The notes: generated by a model not told the origin, from the letters alone. Shown: positions 10,147 to 22,129, counted from the stretch's first letter. The stretch is DNA of 64,000 bases from Dendrocalamus latiflorus (GCA_017311315.1 CM029645.1:27553627-27617626); one strand, 5' to 3'. Program-made: numbers and translations.

Positions 10147-11475
10147 ATGCCGCCGGTGCGGCGGGGCCGCCGCCGTTCCGCTAGCCCGTACAGCAAGGGT
10201 TTGCTCTCACGGTGCTACCGGGAGAGACGGCGAGGTATCGCGGTAGAAGGTGACGACGACGGCGGCACGTCCCTCTCCGACGACGCCCTGGGGCGCGTCT
10301 TCGCCGGGCTCTTGGACGCGGCTGCCGTCGTCCGGTGCGCTGCCACGTGCAAGCGCTGGGCTCGGATCGTGGCCAGAGATGCGGCCGTCCACTCCTGCAC
10401 CCTGCAGACCCTCCCCGACCTCGCCGTCGGCTTTTTCCACCAGGAGAATGACGGGCCCACCGCCCGCACCAGGAGGCACACCGCCTCTGCGCAGCCGTGC
10501 TTCGTTCCGACAGCGGCCGGCTCTCGCCGCTTTGTTATCCAGCAATATTCCTTCATCAGCTCGCTCATGGTCATGGACGGCGGCTTGAGACATGACGACA
10601 CGTTCTTCGACTACTCCCGCCCGGTCGCGTCTCGCAACGGCCGTCTAGTCCTTGAGCTCCGGCGCGAGGCGTACTCCGACGGCCTCAGGCTCTGCCTATG
10701 CAACCCCATGACAGGGGAGATCATGACCATGCTCCCGCCCCTTTACGGAGAGGACATGCCAGGACGATACTACGCTTGCGCGTTGCTCACTGGCGACGAC
10801 CTCGACCGGCCGCGCTCGTCCAGCTTCTTCCGCCTGCTCCTCGTGTACAACCGCCGCAGCTTCACGGCACTCCGGTGCTACTCCTCGGACGTGGGTTGCT
10901 GGCGACCAGAAGTCAGGAAGGCCGGGGACAAGATCACGAGCCAGATGCTGTGCCGCCTAGGCCAGGCCGTCGTGGTCCGCGGCGTGGCCTACTGGCCCTT
11001 GAATCACGCAGCGCTCGGGGTGCGCCTCAGCGCCGGAGAGGTGAAGGACGTGTGCCTGGTGCCTTACACGCGAGACTTTTCCTCGGACAACCGTTTGCTG
11101 GGCGTGTCACCGGAGGGGGGGCTGAGCTACATCAGCGGGCGGCCATGCGGCGGCATCCTTTCCGTTGTGGTGGAAGACTTTCGTAGCGTCGGCGGCGACA
11201 CAACCAGTAGGGATGAATGGGTGAGGCGTAAGGTCATCAGGGTACCGCACCTGAAGGTGCCGTCTCTAGACGCCATCAAGATGCGGTGGTTCTGTGAGAG
11301 GAGCGGCCTTGTGATGTTCACGCTCGGAGAAGGCAGCAGCGGAAAAGGGACCTACGCGCTGAACCTTGAGACGGAAGAGGTCGAGAAGGTGGTGGACGGC
11401 GAAGGCGCTTCATGGAGGAATTTCTGCGGATATGAGATGGACCGCGCGGCGTTCCTTGAGCTCCTAGTCCGGTGA
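10147..11475 (+). CDS. F-box protein, single exon, intact
   Basis: A 442-residue open frame with strong GC3 bias, typical of grass single-exon genes. Residues 1-40 are basic then acidic and low in complexity. Residues 42-80 form an F-box (SLSDDALGRVFAGLLDAAAV, then RCAATCKRWARIV), with the Leu/Val/Trp spacing used to bind Skp1. The remaining ~360 residues resemble the long C-terminal domain of the large grass F-box families, with no kelch, LRR or FBD repeats evident. By family knowledge it should be the substrate-receptor subunit of an SCF ubiquitin ligase; its target is unknown. No frameshift or stop is seen, and the first ATG of the frame is used. Frames on the other strand over the same bases are GC shadows. 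It is the only clearly undamaged gene in the first 28 kb, with a decayed copia element just downstream. Confidence 0.85.
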   Translation: MPPVRRGRRRSASPYSKGLLSRCYRERRRGIAVEGDDDGGTSLSDDALGRVFAGLLDAAAVVRCAATCKRWARIVARDAAVHSCTLQTLPDLAVGFFHQENDGPTARTRRHTASAQPCFVPTAAGSRRFVIQQYSFISSLMVMDGGLRHDDTFFDYSRPVASRNGRLVLELRREAYSDGLRLCLCNPMTGEIMTMLPPLYGEDMPGRYYACALLTGDDLDRPRSSSFFRLLLVYNRRSFTALRCYSSDVGCWRPEVRKAGDKITSQMLCRLGQAVVVRGVAYWPLNHAALGVRLSAGEVKDVCLVPYTRDFSSDNRLLGVSPEGGLSYISGRPCGGILSVVVEDFRSVGGDTTSRDEWVRRKVIRVPHLKVPSLDAIKMRWFCERSGLVMFTLGEGSSGKGTYALNLETEEVEKVVDGEGASWRNFCGYEMDRAAFLELLVR

Positions 11476-11744
11476 TGCAGCTGATCGAGCTGCCTGGGAC
11501 GATACATGTCTCTTCTGTTACCCTACGGTCGGCCCTACGTACGGTTGGTGTACTCGTCATTCTAATATGACTACTTCGGTTTTGAATCAGAATTTTAATT
11601 ACCCTATGGTTGTGATGAGTAATTGATTTTTGAATTAGAGTATATGTGGAGGTTGAGTCTGATTTTTAGGGTGTTGCAGAAGATCGCTTTCTGGCCAACG
11701 ACTTCGCTGTCTATGAGTTTGTCTGTCTATGAGTACCGGAGCTT
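11476..11744. other. 3' flank of the F-box gene
   Basis: A short AT-richer stretch, probably 3' UTR and spacer. There is no open frame or repeat of note. Confidence 0.4.
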
Positions 11745-13989
11745 TTGCTATTTACGACTTGGGTGGTCGGCAGACTGATCAGCAAAGTAAATCGACCATG
11801 GGTAGCGATAGTCATAGCTGTGATCGATAGTCATAGCGGTGATCGGTAGTCGTAGATGTGATCGATAGTCGTAGCCGATGTGATCGCTGGTTGTAGCGAT
11901 CGGTTGTGACCTATGTGATGGTCGTAGCATCTGCTACATGGTCGTAGTGGCCTGTTGTGTGGTCATAGGATGCTAAAAGGATCTCGTGGGCTACGAGTAC
12001 TTTTGTCTTGAGCATCCGAGTGCTTGTAAGTTGTATCAAACCAGTCGGTAGGTTGAGGGTGTTCACTGGAATTTTGATTGTGCAAATTGATGATCTTTTA
12101 TGTATCGTGTGGTGCTGCGTGATGGTTTGCTTGTTGGTGTTGGTTGCAGGACTTTGAAGCTAGGTCATGGTGAGGCGTGGAAGGACCGGGACTAGGCACA
12201 GGGAGGTGTTGAGGTCCTGAACGGTCTAGGAGATGCCAAAGATGACTAAGACTTGCGAGGTGGCTGCAAGCCAGAACGACGAGGAAGCGGGAAGTTTCAA
12301 AAAGGCATTAAAAGGGTATTTTGGTAAATTGCCCAATACGAGAAAAGTAATGGTGTGTAAAACTGCGGCGTTGGCCTAAGTGGTTTAGCTCTTGTATATG
12401 CTGAAATTGTGAAGTGGTCCAAATGTTGATTCACTAATGGGTTGATGGATGTAAACCGCTTTGAGAACGTGCGTGAGTGAAACCTGGTGTTAGGTGGGGG
12501 TTAACGGGTTATCCCCAATTTGGACTAATGGGAGAATCCATTGGGTCTAGGGTTCATTGGTGAGGCTATAAAAGGGGATGGAGAGCTAACCATCCTGTGA
12601 GACTCTCGGGGTGCATACCTTTCTGATTAGGGTTAGGATTTGAGAGTGGAGCATGTGTGTGTTCTTGGTCCTCCAAGGTGGAGTGGCTATAGACCTAATT
12701 ATATCAAGTGAGCAATACATCAATCTTTGCTATTTCCATGGATCTTTTCTTGATTCGATTGTCTTATTCTTGATCTGTTCTTGTTTTGACCTCAAAGTTT
12801 GATTTCTTGATCCAAGGGTTTTGAGTCGATCTCTTTGGTGTTTCTAGCTCGCTGCGATATGTGAGAATAGTTCTAGACTCATCTTGGTCATCATCCACCC
12901 ATGAGCTAGCTTGATTCACCAATTTCAGTTTTGACTCTATTCTGATGTGATCTTCCAACAAATTGAAAAATGTCTCATCTTTGGCCATGATTTTAATGAC
13001 CGTTTGTTGGAATAGGTTCACAATACTCTAGAGAGGATCTCTACAAAGTTTCACTTCATTTGAATTTATGGATGAAAAGATTCCTTGGTTTTTTGATTCG
13101 TTTCTGAACTGATTCAATCGGTAGTGTTGTTCACTATTTGAAACCCGATCAGTTTTACGATCATGTTGGTTTCGACCACGGTCGAGTTCCAGACTGAAGC
13201 GCATCTCTTTCGACCATGTTCAGATCTTTTGATTACTTTGTGTTCTTCTGTTTGAATCTGAGCTGAAGCAGTCAGTAGTCGGTGCACTCTCTGTCGGGAA
13301 AGCTGACCAACTTTATGACTACATTGGTTTCGACCACGGTCAAGTTTCTGACTACATCACATCATTTTCATTCACGTTTGCTCTTCCGACCATGGGATTG
13401 CCGACTACTCACGGATCCTCATTCTCTCTGGTTGGCTGTTAAGTAGAATCGATCATGCTGGTCGCAGATCACTCGTTGGCCTTCGGCCTTGTTGGTTGTT
13501 TGACCACTCATTGGCTTACGACCACTTTGATTATTTTGGTTGCCGACTAGTTACGATTACATTGGTTGTTCGACCACTTTTTGGCGTTCGACCGCATTGT
13601 TTATGACCACGTCAGTTTCGACTGCAACCATTTTCGATCTTGTTGGTTCTGGTCTCGGTGATTATCGACTACGATGATTTCCGACCATGTTGTCAGCTTA
13701 TGACCACGTAGTCGAGTTTACGACCACGTTGTCAGCTCTCAACCATGTTGTTAATTTTACGACCATGTTGTCAGCTTTCGACCACACTATCGTAGTTCAA
13801 ACATGTTGCTAGCTTCCAACCACGGTGTGATTTTCTGCTGTGTCTCTCTGTTGCTTTGGTTTTCAAGTGTGCTTTCAACCCTAATCTTTATAGCTCTATA
13901 GCTATCGGGGAAAAATATTAAGATCAAGTATCTCTTGGGGAGAATTTGAAGGCATCATTCACCCCCTCTGTTGCCTGTCTGGTCCTATA
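11745..13989 (+). mobile_element. 5' LTR zone of SIRE-like copia element (left edge uncertain)
   Basis: The right edge is firm: it ends '...ggtcctata' at 13989, two bases before the primer-binding site. The last ~750 bp (13243-13989) match the 3' LTR at 21371-22129. Upstream lie a TATA-like 'gaggctataaaagg' near 12561, and at 12150-12290 a stretch laid out like the unrelated-position LTR at 52.75-52.9 kb (ggctgcaggac... then 'ggactaggc'). At 11800-11970 there is a degenerate array of 'gatagtcgtag'-like words. These suggest a ~2.2-kb LTR, of which the 3' copy keeps only the last third. Alternatively the true LTR is ~750 bp and the upstream part belongs to another element. Confidence 0.55.
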
Positions 13990-13991
13990 AG

Positions 13992-14003
13992 TGGTATCAG
14001 AGC
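13992..14003 (+). promoter_or_regulatory. Primer-binding site (initiator Met-tRNA type)
   Basis: TGGTATCAGAGC lies two bases after the LTR end. It is the standard plant copia PBS complementary to the 3' end of initiator methionine tRNA, and it fixes both the LTR boundary and the plus orientation of the element. Confidence 0.9.
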
Positions 14004-14046
14004 TCAGTTAGCTCTTTTCAATAGATCTTAACCGGTCTTAGGAGCC

Positions 14047-16860
14047 ATGGCATCAGACAAGTATTCCACTAAGACTCCTATCTTCGATGGGGTTCACTAT
14101 CCCTTTTGGAAGAGTAGGATGGAGTATTATATTCTGGCTCAAGGCTATGCAATCTGGAGAAAGGTTAGGACTCGATTGATGGGCACATCACAACGATGAA
14201 TACGCCAGATGTGGAGGCAAATGCTAAGGTAAGGAACATCATCATCCAGGATCTTAGAAGAAATGAGTTTGATTGCATCTCTCATCTTTCGTCGGCCTAT
14301 GATATTTGAGTGATCGTCGATATATATCATGATAGCACCACCCAAATCAAGATTGTCCAATAGGACTAATACAAGCGAGAGTACAACAAGTTTGAGATGC
14401 TCGCTAGTGAGTCCTTGGATGAGTGCTTTGGTAGATTTCACAAGATTCTGAGCAACCTCCGAGTTGTTGGTCTTACATACTCAGACTCGGACAATGCTCA
14501 CCAAATGTTTTCTGCTTTGGACCTTAGGTTGAGGGAGATGAAAGTGACCACCATCAAGAACACGACTGACTTGTCGACTTTGACTCTTGATGTGTTGTAC
14601 TCATGCCTCAAGACTCATGAGATTGACATTGTCTCTCGCAAGTCGAAGTCACAGTTGATGGCCTTGGTCACCGATCCCAGTTTTACTTCTAGAGCATCTT
14701 CTGATAGTGCTTCTGGTTTCTCTTTGGCTGCTTAGTGTGAGATGAGTGATGATCAATTTGAGCAGTTCCCAAAGAGTGAGTTAGTCCTCTCAGCTAAGAA
14801 ATTCTCACATGCATACAAGAGGGTTTAGGAGAGAAAGAGGTACGAGCTAGTGATCTACTTCGAGTGTGGTAGCTCCAACCGCAACAAGAACAACTGCGAT
14901 ATTGTGAGCAAGAATGACTACATCAGCAAGAATCACAACAAGAAGCCCCCAGCTCATGATCAAGGCAAAATAAAGAAGTACCGCAACCTTGCCGAAGCCA
15001 AGAAGCTCTTTCACCACGTCCTTACCACCTTCGACAACTTCGACTTCAGCGACATGCAGGACTAGAGCGACGACGACGGCGAGGATGATCTGCACAAGGA
15101 CACCAAGGATGGTGACGACTTCATCGGCATGTGCTTTATGGCTGACAAGAATGGCATCAACGATGATTATCTCTACAGTGACTCTGATTAGGTATGCCCC
15201 TCTCACGACCAGCTCAGTGATACTTTTCTCAAGTTAGGAAAGCTTTATGTGAGATCTAGCACTAGGTGTGGTGAGTTAGAGAAGGAGGTAGAGAGCTTGT
15301 CATGGGAGCTTTCTTCACTTAGATCTGCTCCCTCCCATGATGATTGTGATGTATATACTTCTTTGCTGGGAGATATGGAGAAGATGAGGACCTCTCATGA
15401 TAGTGTGATTTCTGAGCTAGATTTTCTTAAGGTGGAGAATGTTAGTCTGTTAGCTGAGATAGAGATGGCTAGAGTTACTTCTCTTTCATCTTACATTTTG
15501 CACCTCATGTGAGGATAAGGACAATGCTTTTAAAGGTCTATATACCATGCTTCTTGATTTGCCCAAAACATGTGAAAGTTGCAACAACTTGAAGACTTAA
15601 CCTAAAGAAGGCGGATCATAAAATTGCTGAAATGCAAGCTGTTTTGCTTGAACCTGTTGCATCTTGTGCCAACTGTCCAAAATTAACTGCTGAACTTGAA
15701 TCAATTTCTAAGCAATTTCAAGACATGTATGACCACAACAAGAAAATGGCTCAATATGCTTCTAAGGCACCTATTAGCTCATCATGCAATAATTGTGAAA
15801 AACTAAATTTTGAATTGATTTCTTTGGATGACAAATGTGTGAGGCTAACTAAGAATCTACTAGAGAAGCCATAATCTACATATTCTTTTTGTGCTGAAGT
15901 AGAGGAGAAATCCAAAGAAATGGTAGAGACTTTTAAGAAGAGTTACGGGAACCAGGTGGCTAGGATCAGAATTGCCCCCTGTGTCTTGCAAAGCCCTCAA
16001 GGTTGAAACGGCCGTGCACAAGAAGAAATATGCACATGCTATTCGATCTTCTGCTTATGGTTCTTCTTCCTCTCCTTCTGGTTCCTCATCCTCTCCTCCT
16101 CCCTATTCTTCGTGCGCCTCTCTTTTTTGGGAGTGTGAGTACCTCATGAACACTCTTGAAAAATTTGTTAGAGGCAAGAAAAAGCTTAATCTTATCCTAG
16201 ACAAATCCAAGATTTGTAAGTTCAATCAAGGTCTAGGATATGATTTCTTAGATGATGTAAGGAAACATCCACCTGCTGTTATCAGACCAATAGTAGTGCT
16301 TCGACCTCTCAAAAGACAACTTATCATTGTACCTTTTGTCAGAAGGATGGACATGGGATTGAGAAGTGTTTTAGGCACGCCAAGATCGAGCGAAGAGACT
16401 GTGTTTATGCTCTTAGACGTATTCACGATCAGCCCTAGACTCTGGATGCTCCTAAGACTAACACAAGGTCAGAGTCGTAGATCTCTTCTAAGGTGTTTAG
16501 GCAACGTTGAGGACTTGGTTTTCCTACTCTTTCTGTTTTTGGTCCTCGAGTTGCTTTTGGTCATGGTATCCGCCGTCCTAAGGATAGATCTCGTTTTCCC
16601 CGTTGAGATAGCTATCCACGGTGTGATCAGCATGTTACTGTAGGTCAGGCCCACTCTTCAATAGCTATGGGGCCCAGAAGAGGCTTCAGGCCTACACCCA
16701 AACCTTTTGATTCTGTGAGAGGTGGAGAGCATAGGGTAGCTAAAGGTCAGTCGTTTGTGTCTACTTCTTCTGCTCATCACGTGACTTAGTACTGGATTCC
16801 TAAATATGTTCTTATTTACCCCAGTACTAAGCCACAGATGATGTCTTCTCACTGACTCAG
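14047..16860 (+). pseudogene. copia gag remnants with coiled coil and zinc knuckle
   Basis: The frame opens at ATG 14047, after the PBS, with FDGVHYPFWKSRMEYYI, a typical gag start. After a frameshift, 14397-14735 encodes the UBN2-type gag core (ESLDECFGRFHKILSNLR). A weak first zinc-knuckle relic lies near 14853. Leucine-rich coils with C-x2-C motifs follow at 15249-15512 and 15632-15874. A CCHC zinc knuckle, CTFCQKDGHGIEKC, lies at 16328-16369. Stops and frameshifts separate these blocks. In intact relatives gag forms the virus-like particle and packages RNA. Confidence 0.8.
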
Positions 16861-17890
16861 GTTCGCCGGGTTGGAAAGAGAGAGGTTTGGCTTGTTGACT
16901 CCGGGTGTTCTCGACACATGACCGGAGACTCTCATTGGTTCTCTTCCCTTGTCCGAGTTCCAGGTGATGAGACGATCACCTTTGGAGATGCCTCTTCTGG
17001 TCGAGTCATCGCTAAAGGTACTGCACGCATTAATGATTATTTCATTCTTAAGAATGTTGCCTTGATAAGTTGCATTATAATTTGCTATCTGTTTCTTAGC
17101 TTACTAACGACAATTTTGAGGTAAGCTTTAAGAAAAATGCTTGCAAAATTTTTGATTCTTCGGGGAGTCTTGTTTGCGGGATTTCTAAATTTGGGAGGAT
17201 CTTTCATGCTGATTTTATCGAGTCTTCTGGTGATTCTCTCAGGTGCTTAGTTGCTTCAGAGTCCCGTAATATCTCGTTTTGGCATAGGAGACTTGGTCAC
17301 ATTGGCTTTAATCATTTGACCCGAGTTAGCGGCCACGGTCTCATACGTGGTTTGCCCAAACTCAAGATGGTCAAATACTTAGTTTGTGCTCCTTACTGAC
17401 ATGGCAAGATGGTTGCTGCTTCTCATCCCCCTGTCACTGTGACTATGACTGACGCACCAGGATAGATTCTTCATATGGACACTGTTAGTCCAGCTAGAGT
17501 ATAGTTGGGCATGGGAAGTGGTATGTTCTTATCATGGTTGATGACTTTTTGAGATTCTCTTGGGTGTTTTTCTTAGCTTCGAAGAATGAGACTTTTAGTC
17601 ATTTTCGTGGTCTGTTTGGTAGGCTGTCTATTGAGCTCCCAAGTGCCTTACAAGCGATCTGCAGTGACAATGGCACCGAGTTCAAGAACTCCTACTTTGA
17701 GAGCTTCCGTGGTGGGACAGGTGTAGAGCATCAGTTCTCTTCTCCGCTTGTCCCTCAGCAAAATGGCGTCGTGGAGAGGAAAAACCGTACCCTAGTCGAG
17801 ATGGCTAGGATGATGCTGGGTGAGTATGCTACACCTAGGAAGTTTTGGGCTGAGGCTATAGCCATCGCGTACCATGTTTCAAACTGAATT
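16861..17890 (+). pseudogene. copia protease and integrase remnants
   Basis: The protease active-site block is VWLVDSGCSRHMTGDS around 16885-16930. The GAG-pre-integrase block follows near 17280-17400 (FWHRRLGHIGF). The integrase catalytic core is at 17534-17887, with VDDFLRFSWVFFLASK, the CSDNGTEFKN block and the PQQNGVVERKNRTL block, so the D-D-E residues are visible. A TAG at 17463-17465 and other breaks inactivate the frame. Confidence 0.85.
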
Positions 17891-18479
17891 TTTTTGAGGG
17901 CACACTTGCATCGCACTTCTTACGAGTTGAGGTATGGGCAAAAGCCCAGTGTCACATTTTCATGTGTTTGGTTGCAAGTGTTTTATCTTAAAGTCCGGTA
18001 ACCTATATAAGTTCAATTCATTCTCATCGGATGGCATCTTTCTGGGTTACTCGACTTCTTCACGGGGTTATAGGGTCTAGAACTGCGAGTCTAGTAGGAT
18101 TATAGAGACATATGAGGTGACTTTCGATGAGGTCAGTCCTGGCTCTAGGCCTGATAACTCAGGTCCAGTAGTGCAGTCTGAAACCATCTTTGCAGATGAT
18201 GAGGTGGATAGAGATGAAGGTTCTTTACCAGATACAGTCCATGCATCTCTTGAGGTGCTTGCCTCTACCACTACGCCATAGGGAGATCAGCCCATACCTT
18301 CCAATTCTTTTGGAGCTAGTGGCTCTGCTCCTACCTCCACACTCATAAGGTAGAGGCCACTTCCTCTTCTCATGCAGGGCCTCCCCGTCATATTCAGTGA
18401 TGTCATCCTTCAGAGCAGATCATAGGAGATCTTTTTGAGCATGTCACGTTAAAAGTCTAGCTTATCTCATTTCTGTCTT

Positions 18480-19217
18480 CATTCTGCCTTTGTCGCCTCT
18501 TTTGAGCCCATGGATGTCCGATATGCACTCTCTGATGAGTCTTGGGTCAATGCCATGCATGAGGAGCTAGAAAATTTCGAGAGGAATAAGGTCTGGTCGC
18601 TTGTTGAGCCCCCTAGCAGTCATAATGTCATGGGAATTAAGTGGGTGTTCAAGAACAAGCAGAGTGAGGATGGAGTAGTCATTCAAAACAAGGCTAGACT
18701 TGTAGCTCAGGATTTCTTCCAGGTTGAGGGTTTAGATTTTGAGGAGACCTTCACTCCTGTAGCTAGGCTAGAGGCCATTAGGATTTTGCTTGCTTTCACA
18801 ACGTCTAAGGGCTTAAAGATGTACTAGATGGATGTCAAGAATGCCTTCCTCAATGGGTATATTGAGAAATAGGTCTATGTTAGACAGCCTCTAGGTTTCG
18901 AAAACCCCAAATACCCGAACCATGTCTTCAAGCTTTCCAAAGCCCTGTATCAACTTAAACAAGCCTCTAGAGCTTGGTATGAGAGGTTTGAGTCCTATTT
19001 GTTGAGTCATAGGTTTGAGATGGGTAAGGTAGATAAAACCTTGTTCATTCATAGGCATGACAATGACCTTCTACTCGTCCATATTTGTGTGGATGACATT
19101 ATCTTTGGTTGCTCCTCTTATGCTTTGGTTTTCCAATTTTCTGATGTCCTGAGCACAGAGTTTGAGATGAGCATGATGGGCGAGTTGAGCTTCTTCCTCG
19201 GCTTCCAGATCAAGTAG
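18480..19217 (+). pseudogene. copia reverse transcriptase remnants
   Basis: The RT reads from 'WVNAMHEELENFERNKVW' at about 18540 through KARLVAQDF, ETFTPVARLEAIRILLAF, a TAG at 18825-18827, DVKNAFLNG, a TAG at 18870-18872 and LYQLKQASRAWYERF, to the catalytic VDDIIFG at about 19090-19115. The frame then meets a TAG at 19215-19217. Most residues of the family consensus are preserved between the stops, so decay is by point changes rather than rearrangement. Confidence 0.88.
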
Positions 19218-20010
19218 ACTCGGGAGGGTACTTTCTTGCATCAAGACAAGTACACTCGAGACCTCCTGAAACGCTTCAACATAAGCGATGGCAAGCTGGT
19301 GTCAACTCCAATGGCGACATCAATCACACTCGACCCAGATGAGGATGGTGAGCCAGTAGATCAGAAGGAGTACCGCAGCATGATTGGCTCTCTCTTGTAT
19401 CTCACTACCTCGATGCCAGACATACATTTCGCCGTATGTTTGTACGCTCGGTTTTAGGCTTCTCCTCGTGTCTCTCATTGCCAGGCGATGAAGCGCGTCT
19501 TTATGTACCTTCAAGCTACTCTAGACTATGGTATCTGGTACTCTTCAGCTTCCTGTCTTTCCCTTAAATCCTACTCCAATGCAGACTTTGCTGGCTGTAG
19601 GATAGATAGGAAGAGCACTCTAGCACTTACCAATTTATTAGCACTTCTCTTGTTTCTTAGTCTTCTAGGAAGTAGTCCAATGTTGCACAGTCCACCATAG
19701 AGGCCGAGTATGTTGCAGCCGCTAGTTGCTATAGTTAGGTGCTTTGGATGGTTTCGACCCTACGAGACTTTGGGTTAGTCATAGATATTGTTCCTCTCTT
19801 CTGTGATAACACTTATGCCATTAACATTACCAAGAACCCAGTGCAGCACTCCAGGACCAAGTACATAGATATCAGATATCATTTCCTTAGAGACCATGTG
19901 GAGAAGGGTGATATAATGCTTCAGTTTCTGGAGAGTGACCACCAGTTGGCTGACATTTTCACCAAGCCTTCAGATAGCTCAAGGTTCACGACCTTGTGGG
20001 GGAGAACTTG
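19218..20010 (+). pseudogene. copia RNase H remnants
   Basis: HQDKYTRDLLKRFNISDGK and YRSMIGSLLYLTTSMPDI lead into the RNase H domain. This has SYSNADFAGCRIDRKST at about 19571-19620, IEAEYVAAASCYS near 19700, FCDNTYAI near 19800 and HQLADIFTKP near 19940-19970. TAG stops at 19455-19457 and 19736-19738 and a shift near 19625 break it. Confidence 0.85.
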
Positions 20011-21370
20011 GGGTGGTCTGTCCTTATGGCCTGATTTGAGGGGGAGCATCTTGTTCTTTATGTATTATATTGTTCATATGCTTCTGTTTTATTCTGTTGC
20101 ATTTAATTGGGTGCATTTGGGTTAGTCTTTCTAGCATAGACTAGAGTAGTTATCTTTCTCAGTTACTCAGACATCTTTCTCTCATCTTACGATTCTAGGA
20201 TGCTGCTTATTAGTTACTTCACTTCTCACTAGGTTGAGTTCACTCACTTCTTTTAGGTCTAGTGAGGGTTGAGCCCCTTTGGGTAGATAGGGAACGTGTT
20301 TACTCACTAGTGTTTTAGATGACCAGCTGATAGTCCTAGAGTCATATGGGGTAGATGAGAGCCAGACTGAGCCATAGTATTTCCTTTATCTTGTCTATGC
20401 TATAAGGACTGCTATTTCTTCTTTCTGTCCAAGCTTCTTCCCTCTTGCTTATTGCTTTGGTTCAGGGGGGAGTTATTTTGAGTTTTTCTAGTATTTAATG
20501 ATGATATAACTCAACTTGAGCCAAAATGGTTCTAAAATTGACTCACGTGCTGAGGGGGAGCTGGAGTTTCTTTTTATTGCATCATATTGCATTTAATTTC
20601 AGCAATGTGCATTGTAATATAAATACATGGAGCCCTGATTATTATCCCTGTATGACATGATAAGATTGATTTGCATTTTGCCATGAGCTGTGCTAGGTTG
20701 CTAGATTTATCATGACTTTCTATGTGTAGCCTAGTCTTTGCCATACTAGCTTGAGTAAATGTGAACAACTTGAATTAAATCATATCTTGTTAGATCTTGT
20801 AACTAGTCTGGCTCTAGTGATCCACTTATGATTCATGCCATGACAAATAAACTAAGTTGAGTCTTGAATCTACATTGAGCTAAGTCAAGAAAATGCAAAA
20901 AGATATATTTTGTGTGAAAAATTGATCTCACCAATTCTTTCTCATGAGATGGCTTGCTATTGCACTAGGCATGAACTTCTGGGAGAGTTTTGGATGACCA
21001 AGATCACGTCTTTAAGTTTCTTGCTTGGAGTGGTCGCATAAGGTTTAAGATCTATCACATGACTAAGAAAACAAACTCTTGTAATAAAAAAATAATTAAA
21101 GCCAACCATGAATTTCTGAAAAGTTCAAATGTGCTAAATTTTGCTCAATTACAAGTGATATCAAGTACTTGAACAAAATGTCTCAATTTTGAACTTGTAG
21201 TACTCTAAATTGATTCAATTATATTTTCTTGGTTCCACTTAGAGTATTGACATGGTTTGACTCATTTTTTGGATACCTTTAACTAGATTATGAAATTGAG
21301 TGACTTGACATATTAAATAATCCATTTAATTTCAGATTATGGCTTATTTAGCTTTAGCTTGGCATTTGCA
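20011..21370 (+). other. Post-pol non-coding tail of the copia element
   Basis: AT-rich, with several polypurine tracts of the form 'gagggggag' and no ORF above 60 codons with any pattern. Long 3' non-coding or env-position regions are usual in SIRE-type elements. No envelope-like protein is visible here. Confidence 0.55.
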
Positions 21371-22129
21371 TTCTTCTGTTTGAATCTAAGAAAAAGCAGT
21401 CAGTAGTAGGTGCACTCTCTGTCGGGAATGTCGACCAGCTTTACGACAACGTTGGTTTCGACTACGGTCAAGTTCCTGACTACCTTGAATCAGTTTCATT
21501 CATGTTTGCTCTTTCGACCGCTTCACTTTTTCCTACCGCATGGGATTTCCCACTACTCACGGATCCTCATTCTCTTTGGTTGGTTGTTATGCAGAATCGA
21601 TCACGCTGGTCGTAGATCACTCGTTGGCCTTCGACCTCATTGGTTATTTGACCACGCTTGGCTTACGACCACGTTGGTTACAACCACGTTGATTATTTTG
21701 GTTGTCGATTGGTTATGACCACGTTGGTTGTTTGATCACTTGTTGGCGTTTGACCACATTGTTTACGACCACGTCAGTTTTGACTACAACTGTTTTCGAT
21801 CTCATTGGTTTTGGTCTCTGTGGCTATCGACTATGACGATTTCCAACCACATTGTCAGCTTACAACCACGTAGTCAAGTTTACGACCATGTTGTTGATTT
21901 TACGACCACGTTGTCAGCTTTCAACCATGTTGTCGTAGTTCGACCACATTGCTGTCTTCCAACCACGGTGTGATTTTCTGCTGTGTCTCTCTGTTGCTCT
22001 AGTTTTCGAGTGTGCCTTCAACCCTAATCTTCATAACTCTGTAGCTATCGGAGAAAAGGGTTAAGTGAATACTTGGGGAGAATTTGAAAGCACCATTTAT
22101 CCCCCCGTTGTTGCCTGTCCAGTCCTACA
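21371..22129 (+). mobile_element. 3' LTR of the copia element (5'-truncated)
   Basis: It matches 13243-13989 along its whole length, beginning 'ttcttctgtttgaatct' and ending 'cctgtccagtcctaca'. It includes the same degenerate series of 'cgaccacgttgg'-like words. The upstream part expected from the 5' LTR zone, including the TATA box, is absent. The 3' flank begins 'catag'; no matching 5-bp copy at the left edge could be assigned with confidence. Confidence 0.75.

Larger units (their letters stand above)
13990..21370 (+). mobile_element. Internal region of decayed SIRE-like Ty1/copia retrotransposon
   Basis: Gag, protease, integrase, reverse transcriptase and RNase H lie in copia order (integrase before RT). 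They are followed by a ~1.3-kb non-coding tail with several 'gagggggag' polypurine tracts (for example near 20041, 20466 and 20551). The long gag with coiled coil and the long post-pol tail fit the SIRE/Maximus lineage. The reading frame is broken many times, most often by TAG. Immediately before the preserved 3' LTR there is no polypurine tract, so the tail/LTR junction has probably lost sequence. Confidence 0.85.

Noticed and set aside
10207..10601. Two 128-codon minus-strand ORFs over the F-box gene
   Set aside because: Antisense shadows of a GC-rich coding exon with an F-box domain on the plus strand.
21990..22129. Assigning the 5-bp 'catag' after the 3' LTR as a TSD with a 'catag' at 11813, 11832 or 11964
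   Set aside because: Several catag words exist upstream and none is followed by a TG-start matching the LTR, so the pairing is not supported.
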